From Anaerozeibacter quisquiliarum (lineage in GTDB: Bacteria > Bacillota > Clostridia > Christensenellales > Aristaeellaceae): a DNA stretch of 64,000 nucleotides. The notes below the pieces were generated by a model. It was given only the letters and a program-made list of their open reading frames with translations. It made no database searches and was not told where the DNA came from. Positions within the stretch are counted from its first letter, which is position 1, and the number at the start of each line of letters is the position of its first letter. Location of the stretch: NCBI GenBank assembly GCA_051162045.1, contig JBISDI010000001.1. One strand, given 5' to 3'. Made by a program: the position numbers and the translations under genes. Of this stretch, positions 8,200 to 16,539 are shown one piece after another.

Positions 8200-9398
8200 A
8201 AATCGCCTTCCTGCTGAGCCTGAACCTGACCGTGCCCGGCCCGTCGGTGCACATCCTCACGTCGCTGCTGTCGGCGCTTGCGGACGCCGGCCACGCCGTA
8301 CACGTCATCGAACCCCAGCCCGCGGGCGCGGGTGTGCTCCCGCCGGCGCTCGAGGGCAAGGCAGACGCGACCGCGCTGCCGGTTAAGGCGCAGGACAAGC
8401 GCAATTTCGCGGCGCGCTATCTCGCGCAGGCGCGTTACGCGCTGTCCACGCGCCGGGCGCTGCGCGATGCCGACCTGATCTACGTCCACTCGAGCAATAC
8501 CCCGGCCATCTTTGCGTATCTTGTACGGCATGTTTGCCCGCGCGCGCGGTTGGTGGTCAACGTCCAGGACATCTTCCCCGAGAACGCCGCGATGATTGGC
8601 GCGCTGAACCCGAAGGGCCTGATGTACCGAGCGTTTCGGCGCATGGCGCGCTACGCCTATCGACGCGCCGACGCGGTGACCACGCTGTCGGAGGACATGC
8701 GCCGCACGCTGATTGCGGCGGGCGCGCCCGAGGAGCGCACACATGTGCTGCCGCTGTGGAGCTACGGCGACCGGATCGGCTGCGTGGACGGAGCGGACAA
8801 CCGCTTCCTGGCCGCGCACCCCGAGGAGAGGGGCTTCTTCCGCGTGCTCTACGCCGGCAACGTGGGCGCGATGCAGAACGTGGAGCTGATCCTGGACGCC
8901 GCCGAGCGCCTGCTGCCCGAGGCGCGCGTGCGCTTTCTGATCGTGGGCGACGGCGCGCGCAAGGCGGAGCACGAGCGGCGCGCGCGGGAGCGTCGGCTGA
9001 CCAACGTGCGCTTCTATCCGATGCAGGACAGTTCGCTGGCCGTCGACCTGTACTCGATGGCCGACGTCAACCTGATTACGCTGGCCCCCGGCGTCATCGG
9101 CACCGCCTTCCCCAGCAAGACCACCACCTGCTTCGCCGTGGGCAAACCGGTGATCGCGGCGATCGACCTGGGCAGCGACTACGCGAAAATGGTGGCCGGC
9201 TGCGACAAGTGCTTCGCGGTCGATCCGGCGGACGGCGCGGCGCTGGCCGAGCGGATCCGGAAAAACCTTGAGGAAAACGTAGGCGGGTGCTCCGAGCGCG
9301 CGCGGGCGCTGTACCGGAGCATGCTCTCGCAGGAGGCTGGCATCGCGCGGCATGTCGCATTATTCGAGCAACTCACGGGGAAGGAGAATGACTTATGA
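8196..9398 (+). CDS. Glycosyltransferase, family 4-like (GT-B fold)
   Basis: A 400-aa GT-B glycosyltransferase. The N-terminal half starts MKIAFLLSLNLTVPGPSVH, as in WbuB-type enzymes. The C-terminal donor domain has VLYAGNVGAMQNVELIL and RFLIVGDGARKAEHE, followed by a loop with AFPSKTTTCFAVGKPVIA. It overlaps both neighbours by 4 nt (ATGA), so it is translated as part of one coupled chain. It probably adds one sugar of a surface polymer; donor and acceptor are not visible. Confidence 0.88.
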   Translation: MKIAFLLSLNLTVPGPSVHILTSLLSALADAGHAVHVIEPQPAGAGVLPPALEGKADATALPVKAQDKRNFAARYLAQARYALSTRRALRDADLIYVHSSNTPAIFAYLVRHVCPRARLVVNVQDIFPENAAMIGALNPKGLMYRAFRRMARYAYRRADAVTTLSEDMRRTLIAAGAPEERTHVLPLWSYGDRIGCVDGADNRFLAAHPEERGFFRVLYAGNVGAMQNVELILDAAERLLPEARVRFLIVGDGARKAEHERRARERRLTNVRFYPMQDSSLAVDLYSMADVNLITLAPGVIGTAFPSKTTTCFAVGKPVIAAIDLGSDYAKMVAGCDKCFAVDPADGAALAERIRKNLEENVGGCSERARALYRSMLSQEAGIARHVALFEQLTGKENDL

Positions 9399-10585
9399 AA
9401 ATCGTGCACCTGTGCCTGGCCAACTTCTTCGTGGACGACTATTCCTACCAGGAGAACATGCTGCCCAAGTACCACAAACTGCTGGGGCACGACGTTAAGG
9501 TAATCGCGTCGCTGGTCACCTTCGACGCGCACGGCCAGGTCAGCTACCTGCCCTCGGGCGGACGGTACATCAACGAATATGACATCCCGGTCACCCGGCT
9601 CGAATACCGGGGCAATTTGCGCCTGGCGCGCCGCTTCCGGCGATACGTCGGCGCCTATGAGGCGCTCGAACAGGAAGCGCCCGACGTGCTGTTTATCCAC
9701 GGATGCCAGTTCGTCGACATCCGCCACGTCGTGCGTTATTTGAAGGCGCATCCCGGGGTGCGCGTCTACGTGGACAACCACGCCGATTTTTCCAACAGCG
9801 CGCGCAACCTTTTATCGAAGTACGTGCTGCACCGCATCGTGTGGCGGCGCTGCGCGCGCCTGATCGAGCCGTACGCGCGCAAGTTCTACGGCGTGCTGCC
9901 CGCGCGGGTGGACTTTTTAAAGCATGTGTACGGCGTCAATCCCGACAAGGTGGAACTGCTGGTCATGGGCGCGGACGACGAGGCGGTGGAGGCGAGCCGG
10001 CAAAGCGACGCCCGATCGCGCATCCGGCAGCGGTACGGCATCGGCGCGGACGACTTTTTGATTATGACAGGCGGCAAGATCGACGCGTTCAAGACGCAGA
10101 CACTGAAGCTGATGGAGGCGGTGCTCGGCATCGCGCGCGCCAACGTCAAGCTGATCGTGTTCGGCTCCGTGATCCCCGAGATGCAGCAAAAGGTGGACGC
10201 GCTGACCGACCACATCGCCACGAAATTCATCGGCTGGGTGCCCTCGCAGCTGAGCTACGACCACTTCGCCGCCGCGGACCTCGTGGTCTTCCCTGGCCGG
10301 CACTCGGTGTTCTGGGAGCAGGTGTGCGGCCAGGGCATCCCGCTGATGGTTAAAAAATGGGCGGGCACCACCCATGTGGACGTGGGCGGCAATGTGATCT
10401 TCCTGACCGAGGACAGCGAGAAAGAGATGCGCGAAAAGATCCTCGAGCTGCTCGACCGGCCCGAGGCGCTTGCGCGCATGCGGCAGGTCGCCGAGCGCGA
10501 GGGCATGAAACGCTTCTCCTATCGCGGCATCGCGCTGCGGAGCATCGAGGAACACGACGAGAGCACGGGCGCGCGGCGACCGTAG
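9395..10585 (+). CDS. Glycosyltransferase (GT-B fold), surface glycan cluster
   Basis: A 396-aa protein. The N-terminus HLCLANFFVDDYSYQENML and the segment LGHDVKVIASLVTFD resemble the acceptor domain of GT4-type enzymes. The donor half contains ITGGKIDAF-like strand-turns (MTGGKIDAFKTQTLKLME), KFIGWVPSQLSYDHFAAADL and VFPGRHSVFWEQVCGQGIPL, in the place where GT4 enzymes bind the nucleotide sugar. It overlaps the previous gene by 4 nt. The specific sugar is unknown. Confidence 0.82.
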   Translation: MKIVHLCLANFFVDDYSYQENMLPKYHKLLGHDVKVIASLVTFDAHGQVSYLPSGGRYINEYDIPVTRLEYRGNLRLARRFRRYVGAYEALEQEAPDVLFIHGCQFVDIRHVVRYLKAHPGVRVYVDNHADFSNSARNLLSKYVLHRIVWRRCARLIEPYARKFYGVLPARVDFLKHVYGVNPDKVELLVMGADDEAVEASRQSDARSRIRQRYGIGADDFLIMTGGKIDAFKTQTLKLMEAVLGIARANVKLIVFGSVIPEMQQKVDALTDHIATKFIGWVPSQLSYDHFAAADLVVFPGRHSVFWEQVCGQGIPLMVKKWAGTTHVDVGGNVIFLTEDSEKEMREKILELLDRPEALARMRQVAEREGMKRFSYRGIALRSIEEHDESTGARRP

Positions 10586-10599
10586 GCGCCCTTCCCTAT

Positions 10600-10715
10600 C
10601 CCCCTTTCTGGAGGAGTGCCCGCAGGCGGGGTGGTGGCCTGTTGGCAGAGCGGTGTTCCGCGCGCAGGAACCACCCCGCCCCTGCGGGGGCGCCCCTCCG
10701 GGGAGGGGAATGGAG
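10600..10715. repeat. GC-rich inverted repeat between glycosyltransferase genes
   Basis: Arms at 10610-10636 and 10670-10699 are imperfect reverse complements (CCCGCAG-GCGGGGTGGT against ACCACCCCGCCCCTGCGGG). A 28-bp stretch at 10617-10644 recurs exactly at 31881-31908. The right edge, CCCCTCCGGGGAGGGGAATGGAGG, also supplies the ribosome binding site of the next gene. Confidence 0.75.
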
Positions 10716-10726
10716 GAGGTCTCGCA

Positions 10727-11854
10727 ATGGACAAATCGCTCAAAACCCTGACCGTGGTCTGCGAGCGCTACCCCACCGAGCGCGAGCCGGTGTTCACCTT
10801 TGTGGACGGCCTGGCCTGCGCGCTTTCGCGGCTGGGCGTTAAGGTCACCGTGGTGTCGCCGCAGAGCCTGACCCGCGTCGCGCTGCGCGGCGGCCACCTG
10901 TCGCCCCGGCGCTGGATGCGCCAGACGGCGAACGGCGTATCGTTTCCGGTGTTGCAGCCTTACTACCTGTCATTCGGTTCGTTTCTTTCAGGGCTGGGTC
11001 AAAAAAATTACCGGCGCGCGGTGAAGCGCGCGCTCGGAAAATTACCCGTCCCCGACGCCATTTATGCCCACTTCTGGACTTCGGGCGTACCTGCGGCAGA
11101 ATCGGCTCCGGGCGGCAGGAAGGTCTTTGTCGGCTGCGGCGAGAGCACGGTGCGCGCGGGCCTGGCGGCCGACGTGAAAAAGATCGGCGGCGCGCTCGGC
11201 GGCGTAGTCAGCGTGTCGGGCAAGAACAAGGAGGACTGCGTGCGGCTGTACGGGCTGAACCCTAAGGGCATCGAGGTTTTCCCCAACGGCGTGGACGAGA
11301 CCCTGTTCAAGCGCCGGGACGACCGGGCGGAGCTACGGCGCGCGCTGTCGCTCGGCGACGACGATTTCACGGTGGCCTTCGTGGGCTGGTTCGACGAGCG
11401 CAAGGGCGTGAAGCGGGTGGAAGCCGCGCTCAAGGGCCTCCCCGACGTCAAGGTCCTCTACATCGGCCACGGCGACCAGCAGCCCGAGGGCGACAACATC
11501 GCATTCTGCGGCCGGGTCCCGCACGAGGACATCCCGCGCTACCTGAACGCCGCCGACGCCTTCGTGCTGCCCACGCGCGCCGAGGGCTGCTGCAACGCCA
11601 TCGTCGAGGCCATGGCCTGCGGCCTGCCGATCATCTCCTCGACCGGCGCATTCAACGACGACCTGCTGCGCGAGGACCACGCCATCCGCGTGGATCCGAA
11701 TGACGTGCCCGCGATCCGCGACGCCGTGCTGGCGCTCCAATCAAACCCAGCCCGCACCCGCGCCATGGCCGAAGCCGCGCTGCGCTTCGCCGAAGACCTG
11801 ACGGTATCAGGCCGCGCGCGGCGGATTATGGCGTTTATCGAGAAAAGGTTGTAG
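10727..11854 (+). CDS. Glycosyltransferase family 4 protein
   Basis: A 375-aa GT4 enzyme with the clearest motifs of the cluster: NGVDETLFKRRDD, FVGWFDERKGVKRVEAAL and the EX7E-type donor motif in RAEGCCNAIVEAMACGLP. ATG 10727 has GGAGGAGG 7 nt upstream; the longer in-frame reading runs through the preceding repeat and is rejected. It is the last gene of the lon-engB-glycan run and the only one separated from its neighbour (141 nt of repeat), so its expression may be partly uncoupled. Confidence 0.9.
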   Translation: MDKSLKTLTVVCERYPTEREPVFTFVDGLACALSRLGVKVTVVSPQSLTRVALRGGHLSPRRWMRQTANGVSFPVLQPYYLSFGSFLSGLGQKNYRRAVKRALGKLPVPDAIYAHFWTSGVPAAESAPGGRKVFVGCGESTVRAGLAADVKKIGGALGGVVSVSGKNKEDCVRLYGLNPKGIEVFPNGVDETLFKRRDDRAELRRALSLGDDDFTVAFVGWFDERKGVKRVEAALKGLPDVKVLYIGHGDQQPEGDNIAFCGRVPHEDIPRYLNAADAFVLPTRAEGCCNAIVEAMACGLPIISSTGAFNDDLLREDHAIRVDPNDVPAIRDAVLALQSNPARTRAMAEAALRFAEDLTVSGRARRIMAFIEKRL

Positions 11855-12221
11855 GGGTCCCGGTGGGTTGGTAAAGCAGGGGTTTTTCGGCATACTCATA
11901 CGCTCGAATCATCCCCGCCCTATACCCCGGAGAATTATCGTGCGCGAGGTTCCGGTGGTAAGCAATGCCGTCTGCGATTTCGGTATATGCAACCCTCGCG
12001 GTTTACAATGGGGGATGTGCGGCGAATGCTTCTAAAGGCAGAATGTGTACTGAGGTCGGTGACGCAAGCGCTCGGAAGCCTGTTCCAAACGACAAGCCGA
12101 CGCCCGCCTCCACGCATGATGTGGCGGCAAGCGACCAGCCACCGTCATCGCTCGATTTGAGCCGCGCTTTGCACCGCGTTGAGTATAACGAGCCTTGACC
12201 CCGGTGCGCGCGCAATGGTTT
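11855..12221. other. Gene-poor stretch before the IS remnant
   Basis: About 370 bp without a convincing gene. A 77-codon open frame at 11965-12198 (+) lacks a ribosome binding site, and its composition does not look coding. The stretch is probably older mobile DNA continuous with the transposase remnant at 12222, but I could not identify it. Confidence 0.4.
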
Positions 12222-12358
12222 TACAGGGAGCGTCACCTGGTCGAGTGTTTCTTTCAGAAGCTTGGGCCGTATCGGGGTATTGCCGCCCGCTTCTGCAAAC
12301 TCGCTTCCCGCTTTCTCGCCTTCGTTTAACTCGCCCGCATCATGATCTGGCTCGCCTG
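12222..12358 (+). pseudogene. C-terminal remnant of an IS5-like family transposase
   Basis: Read in the frame starting at 12222, the DNA gives YRERHLVECFFQKLGPYR, then GIAARFCKLASRFLAFV, a TAA stop, then LARIMIWL. This matches the C-terminus of IS5-family DDE transposases (R-x-x-ERFF-x-KLK-x-FR...RYDK-x-ARNFLA...IWL) with one internal stop and no recognisable N-terminal part. The opposite strand holds a 144-codon frame that is only its mirror. The remnant marks the left side of the lower-GC island. Confidence 0.65.
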
Positions 12359-12529
12359 TTGCCTTTTCAGCCGCTGTCGAAACTGCGCTGATATCTGCAC
12401 GAGGAAATTCATGCGGATGCAAATAGGAGACAGCCATCCTAAATCGGATGGCCGCCCCACAAATGTAATCAGTTCATTCAAAAGCAACCATGCCGGCCGC
12501 TGCCTGGGGATCGCAACGGCCTCATCGTG

Positions 12530-14575
12530 TTATTGAAACTCAATCCCAAAGGTATCGCCCTGTTTGCCAATGAAGGCGATTTTTCCGTTCGCGGGTAGAA
12601 CGGTTGCGTTGTTTCCGCTCACTGTGGTAAAGTTGACGCATGCGTCGCTTTCGTCGTACACCGCGTACGCCGCGTTTTCAGGCAGGCTGACGACCATGGT
12701 CTTCCCCCGTACCTCGGGACCGATGGCGTAATATTGCGCGAAGCCGTCCTCCCCAATCACGCAGACGTCGGTTTCGGGGGGTATATCGGGGATGCAGTCT
12801 TCCCGGATGAACGCCATGTCGTTCCCGCGCATATACTCTGCGCCGTTTTTCACCAGGCATTCAAGGTCCATCACGTCGCGGAATTTTACCGTGTTGACGG
12901 CACGGTTCTCGTCAACAATCTTCACTCCCGCAAAAGCAAACCCATTCGAAAAATCCTCATTCAGCTTCATCACGATCGCCGGGTTGCCCGGTGCCAGATA
13001 GTAGCCCTGCGCTGTCGGCATTTCGCTGACGGCGTAGTACTTCTTTCCGGCGCGCGCCTTCCACGCGTCCAGTATCGGGCTTGCAGGGAAGCTTGGCTCA
13101 ACCTTTTGATAATCCAATGCCGTCACGGCTGCCTGGCCAACCCCCGGCAGGGAGAGAATCCGGCTTTTCAGCAGGTACAGTTCACCATCCGCCTGCTGAG
13201 AGAACGTGACAATTTCACTGCCGTCTTCCGAGAGAAAACCCTGGCTGCCCACATACACATAGTTCTTTTCCAGCCCTCCGTTCAGCAGGGAAACCGTCAA
13301 GATGCCGTCCTTTGCCTTGATGTTGGCCTCTGTTGCAGCGTTTACATAAAACCCGGAATACGCTTCCAACGTTTCGGGCATCGCAGCCTGTACCGGCGCT
13401 GCAAAGGTTCTCTGCGGAGTAATCTCGCGGATGGTCCCTGTCTCCAAAAGGTATTCCTGTAAAATGTTGGCGGCAAACGCATAATCGATGATGGAGGCAC
13501 CGCCGGAAGAGACGACCGCCATCGCGATATCGAGCGTGGGAATGACCACAAGCGAGGAATGAAACAGCTGCGTATCTCCGCCCTTTGTCAGCACCTGAAT
13601 CCCGTAATCGCTAAAAGGGAAGCTGTGCACGGTATCCCATCCCAGGCCATAGCAGCCAATGTAGTTGCCGCCCTCGGCTTCAACCCACATGCCCCTTTTA
13701 TACTCCTCGTTTTGCATCATCAGGGTTGCTTGCTCGGACAGGATTTTCGGCCTGTTCCCCATCAGCACCTGCGCGAACGCGCAAAGATCCTCCGCCGTGG
13801 AGTACAAGCCGCCTGTCCCCAGGGCATTGACCGTATCATTTGGCAAGGCGCCCTCAAAGGGCGGAACGTATGTCTTGACCAGGCGCTCCGCCTTATCAAA
13901 ATCATCCAGCGGTGTTTTGGTGTTAACAAGTCCCAATGGCTTGATGAAGTGTTCGGCGAGGAAATCCGTATAGCTTATGCCGCTGACGCGTTCAACCAGC
14001 ATTTCCAGCAGGGAGAACCCATCGTTGCAGTATTCGGAGAATTCACCGGGCGCAGCTTTCAGGCGCTGCGTGGCAAGCTTTGCCAAAATGGTATCATGCG
14101 CTGTTGTAGAATTGTCATCAAACAGAAAGGCGTTTGCCAGGCTTGAGCCATACAGGCCAGAGGAATGGTTCATCAGCATGCGAGGGGTGATCTCTTTGTA
14201 ACGCTCATCCACCATTGTAAATTCCGGGATATAGCCGACAAGGGGTTCGTCTATGTCGATCCGCCCTTGATCCCAGAGAACCATCGCGGCGGCCGTCGCA
14301 TACATCTTGCTGGTGGAACCGATTCCGTACATATCGTTTTCAGTGACCGCGCGGTTTTCCGCCTTGCTGAACACGCCGCTGTTGCCGGACAATACGATGC
14401 GGCCCTGGTCGCTCAGCGCGTACTGGACGCTCGTCACAGCGTAATCCTGGACGATTGCTCGGGCGATTTTATCCGCCTTCTCTGCCAGTGAAAGCGCCTT
14501 GCCGCCCGCTTGCGCGGGCAGGACGAGCACAAGCACCATGACCAAACAGACGACCTGCGAAACCAGCTTCTTCAT
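12530..14575 (-). CDS. Secreted serine hydrolase, class C beta-lactamase/PBP-like
   Basis: A 681-aa exported protein. The signal peptide is KKLVSQVVCLVMVLVLVLPAQAG. The penicillin-binding fold covers about residues 40-370: SxxK motif in GIGSTSKMYATAAAMVLW, YxN motif in SEYCNDGFSLLEML, and a late GGDTQLFHSS in the place of the KTG/HxG box. The last 300 residues are an extra region seen in stand-alone serine hydrolases of this group. ATG 14575 has GAAGGA upstream; the earlier in-frame start lacks one. It follows the transglutaminase gene by 58 nt on the same strand. Base composition is visibly less GC-rich than the flanks. Peptide or ester hydrolysis at the cell surface is likely; the substrate is unknown. 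Confidence 0.87.
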   Translation of the reverse strand: MKKLVSQVVCLVMVLVLVLPAQAGGKALSLAEKADKIARAIVQDYAVTSVQYALSDQGRIVLSGNSGVFSKAENRAVTENDMYGIGSTSKMYATAAAMVLWDQGRIDIDEPLVGYIPEFTMVDERYKEITPRMLMNHSSGLYGSSLANAFLFDDNSTTAHDTILAKLATQRLKAAPGEFSEYCNDGFSLLEMLVERVSGISYTDFLAEHFIKPLGLVNTKTPLDDFDKAERLVKTYVPPFEGALPNDTVNALGTGGLYSTAEDLCAFAQVLMGNRPKILSEQATLMMQNEEYKRGMWVEAEGGNYIGCYGLGWDTVHSFPFSDYGIQVLTKGGDTQLFHSSLVVIPTLDIAMAVVSSGGASIIDYAFAANILQEYLLETGTIREITPQRTFAAPVQAAMPETLEAYSGFYVNAATEANIKAKDGILTVSLLNGGLEKNYVYVGSQGFLSEDGSEIVTFSQQADGELYLLKSRILSLPGVGQAAVTALDYQKVEPSFPASPILDAWKARAGKKYYAVSEMPTAQGYYLAPGNPAIVMKLNEDFSNGFAFAGVKIVDENRAVNTVKFRDVMDLECLVKNGAEYMRGNDMAFIREDCIPDIPPETDVCVIGEDGFAQYYAIGPEVRGKTMVVSLPENAAYAVYDESDACVNFTTVSGNNATVLPANGKIAFIGKQGDTFGIEFQ

Positions 14576-14633
14576 ACGCTTATTTCCTTCTTTCGAATAG
14601 CGAATTGTCCGTCCGAGGCCCAATACCCCTTGT

Positions 14634-16199
14634 TCAATCTCCCTGCAGCCTTTCGCACGCAAGTGTCCAGTGCTCCACGATTACAGAATCCCACATCTCC
14701 ACGGCCGGGATGGAATACTCCGCGGCCGGCATCTGGATGGCCATCGGCAGCAGGACGGCGCCCCGGGCCGCGGGAATCAGAGGGGCATCCGTATCCTTCT
14801 GCACCACGCAGCGCATCGAGTCCTGGCTGGCAAAGCAGAAATCAATGAAGGCCTCCCGATCCTCCGCGCTGATATCCCTTGAGAAATTGGCCGACTGCCC
14901 ATACGACGTGTCAACAGGAACCCAGCCATAATTGGGCAGGTAGAACTCCGCCCAGAAGTGCCCCCCGAACTCGCCGCTGAACAGCTGCCAGCCGCCCGTG
15001 GTGCGCGCGGGAATCCCCAGGGCGCGGCACATGGCTGTGAAGTACATGGATTGGGCGCCGCAGTCACCCTGCCGGAAGCGGTGAACATAGCCTGATTCCG
15101 CTATTTCAGTACGCGGATGGAATGCCGCGTGCGGCATGAAGCAATAGGTCACATTTTCCACAATGTAGTTATAGAGTTTTCTGGCGGCGAAATACGGGTT
15201 AGACTCGTCCCCGGCGATTTGCTCCGCCATCCGGACGATCTCATCGGTGATTTCGGTGTTGCCATATGCGCTGGTGTATTGCCGGTAAAGCGCGGACCCT
15301 TTGTCATATTCGCCGATATTGTCAGGATCCACATTGAAGTGCTGCTCATGATGGGTAAACACGAAAGAAAGCCGGATGAACAGGTCCTCCGCCAGTTCTG
15401 ACAGGGGCACTTCGAAATACGCCAGGCCGATATCCTGGTCAATGCTGGGGGGCAGCTTCATCCATTTTTCCGGGATGACCGACTCGATGACAACCCCTGT
15501 CTGGGGCCCTGTATTGATGGGGATGGGAAGCCATATCCGCAGCACGCCGGTTTGCGGCAGCGCTTCCCTGGGCACGGAGATGGTGTGGACGCCGCGGTAC
15601 TTCGCCGGCTTGCTGTATTGCGTAAACCCGTCTACCGGCTGCGCCGCGGCGATGGACAGGACATCTGCAACCAGCTGCTTGTATGCCTTCTGACGCGCCT
15701 CATCCTCAAGCATCAGATCCAGATACCGATACGGCAAGTTTGCGGCTGTATCATCGAAGTAGTGCGCCTCCCCGTCATAAAACCATTGATGAACCGTATC
15801 GGCCGATGTCCACAGCGTGATCTGCTCTTCCGTGGCCTCTGGGTAGGCTTGGCGGATAAAGCCCTTGGTCTCTGCCAGGGTGTAGGGATAGGTTCCTTTC
15901 ATGATGGCTAGCTTTTTTGACGATTCGCCGCAGGCTTCGGCCAGTTTCATGTTTCCTTCTTCCAGCAGGAGGGGAATCGCCTGCGCGTAGCGCTCGATTG
16001 ACAGACTGTATTGCCCCTGTTCTTCAAGGATGGCGGCCTCCCGGGCCAAATTCTCGCCCGCGCCGGCTGCCAGGGCCCCCGGCAGGATCCCTCCCTGAAG
16101 GATGGCGAAAGCAAGCAGGAGAATGGCCAGTCGCTTCATCCAAACGGCATGGGGAAAACGCGGCCTGGAGAAGTGGTTCCCATGTGTCATCTTGTCCAT
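14634..16199 (-). CDS. Secreted transglutaminase-like protein
   Basis: Up to 521 aa. The signal peptide is KRLAILLLAFAILQGGILP; the true start could be 16199 or the in-frame ATG at 16139, which directly begins the signal. The transglutaminase core has the triad Cys in QGDCGAQSMYF, His in GGHFWAEFYLPN and Asp in VPVDTSYGQ. An N-terminal helical repeat-like region (REAAILEEQGQYSLSIERYA) resembles a TPR. Proteins of this class act as proteases or cross-linkers outside the cell. The gene pairs with the serine hydrolase downstream, suggesting a joint cell-wall or extracellular-peptide role. Confidence 0.88.
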   Translation of the reverse strand: MDKMTHGNHFSRPRFPHAVWMKRLAILLLAFAILQGGILPGALAAGAGENLAREAAILEEQGQYSLSIERYAQAIPLLLEEGNMKLAEACGESSKKLAIMKGTYPYTLAETKGFIRQAYPEATEEQITLWTSADTVHQWFYDGEAHYFDDTAANLPYRYLDLMLEDEARQKAYKQLVADVLSIAAAQPVDGFTQYSKPAKYRGVHTISVPREALPQTGVLRIWLPIPINTGPQTGVVIESVIPEKWMKLPPSIDQDIGLAYFEVPLSELAEDLFIRLSFVFTHHEQHFNVDPDNIGEYDKGSALYRQYTSAYGNTEITDEIVRMAEQIAGDESNPYFAARKLYNYIVENVTYCFMPHAAFHPRTEIAESGYVHRFRQGDCGAQSMYFTAMCRALGIPARTTGGWQLFSGEFGGHFWAEFYLPNYGWVPVDTSYGQSANFSRDISAEDREAFIDFCFASQDSMRCVVQKDTDAPLIPAARGAVLLPMAIQMPAAEYSIPAVEMWDSVIVEHWTLACERLQGD

Positions 16200-16461
16200 C
16201 CTTCGAATTTCCCTTCTGTTTTCTCTTGTCTTTTCGCGTTTGATTTTATCAGGTTTTTACATGCAGATCAAGTGTTGTTCGGGGCTGTCAACAGAAAATC
16301 GGACAAAAAGCTAAGCGGCGAGCGTCGGGGCGCGGTCAGCCCACAGACGCAGTCCCGGTATTCCGGCACAGATCCGCGTCCGTTTCCCTCGCCTTTTTCT
16401 TTTTGCCGTCCAATATCCATGTAGTTCCGCAGGCGCTCACAGAGGAATAATCTGCCGCCAG
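16200..16461. other. Right edge of the lower-GC island, no intact gene
   Basis: About 260 bp of mixed composition. A 73-codon frame on the minus strand (16268-16489) shows no domain I recognise. The short run GCTGTCAACAGAAAATCGG near 16287 resembles the end of an insertion sequence, but no partner end was found. Confidence 0.35.
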
Positions 16462-16490
16462 TTGCAACTTCATCCGGAATCGAGTACAAT
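16462..16490 (+). promoter_or_regulatory. Promoter of the caspase-like gene
   Basis: TTGCAA at 16462-16467 and TACAAT at 16485-16490 with a 17-bp spacer, 50 bp before the start codon. Confidence 0.65.
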
Positions 16491-16539
16491 GGATGTTGTT
16501 TTCCACTCAGATACTATCGAAGAAAGATGAGGGTAAGGC

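Noticed and set aside
11965..12198. A 77-codon plus-strand gene or group II intron fragment
   Set aside because: No ribosome binding site; the similarity I suspected to intron-encoded leader sequences could not be supported from the sequence alone.
16280..16320. Insertion-sequence end near TGTCAACAGAAAATCGG
   Set aside because: No matching inverted end or transposase frame was found within the window.
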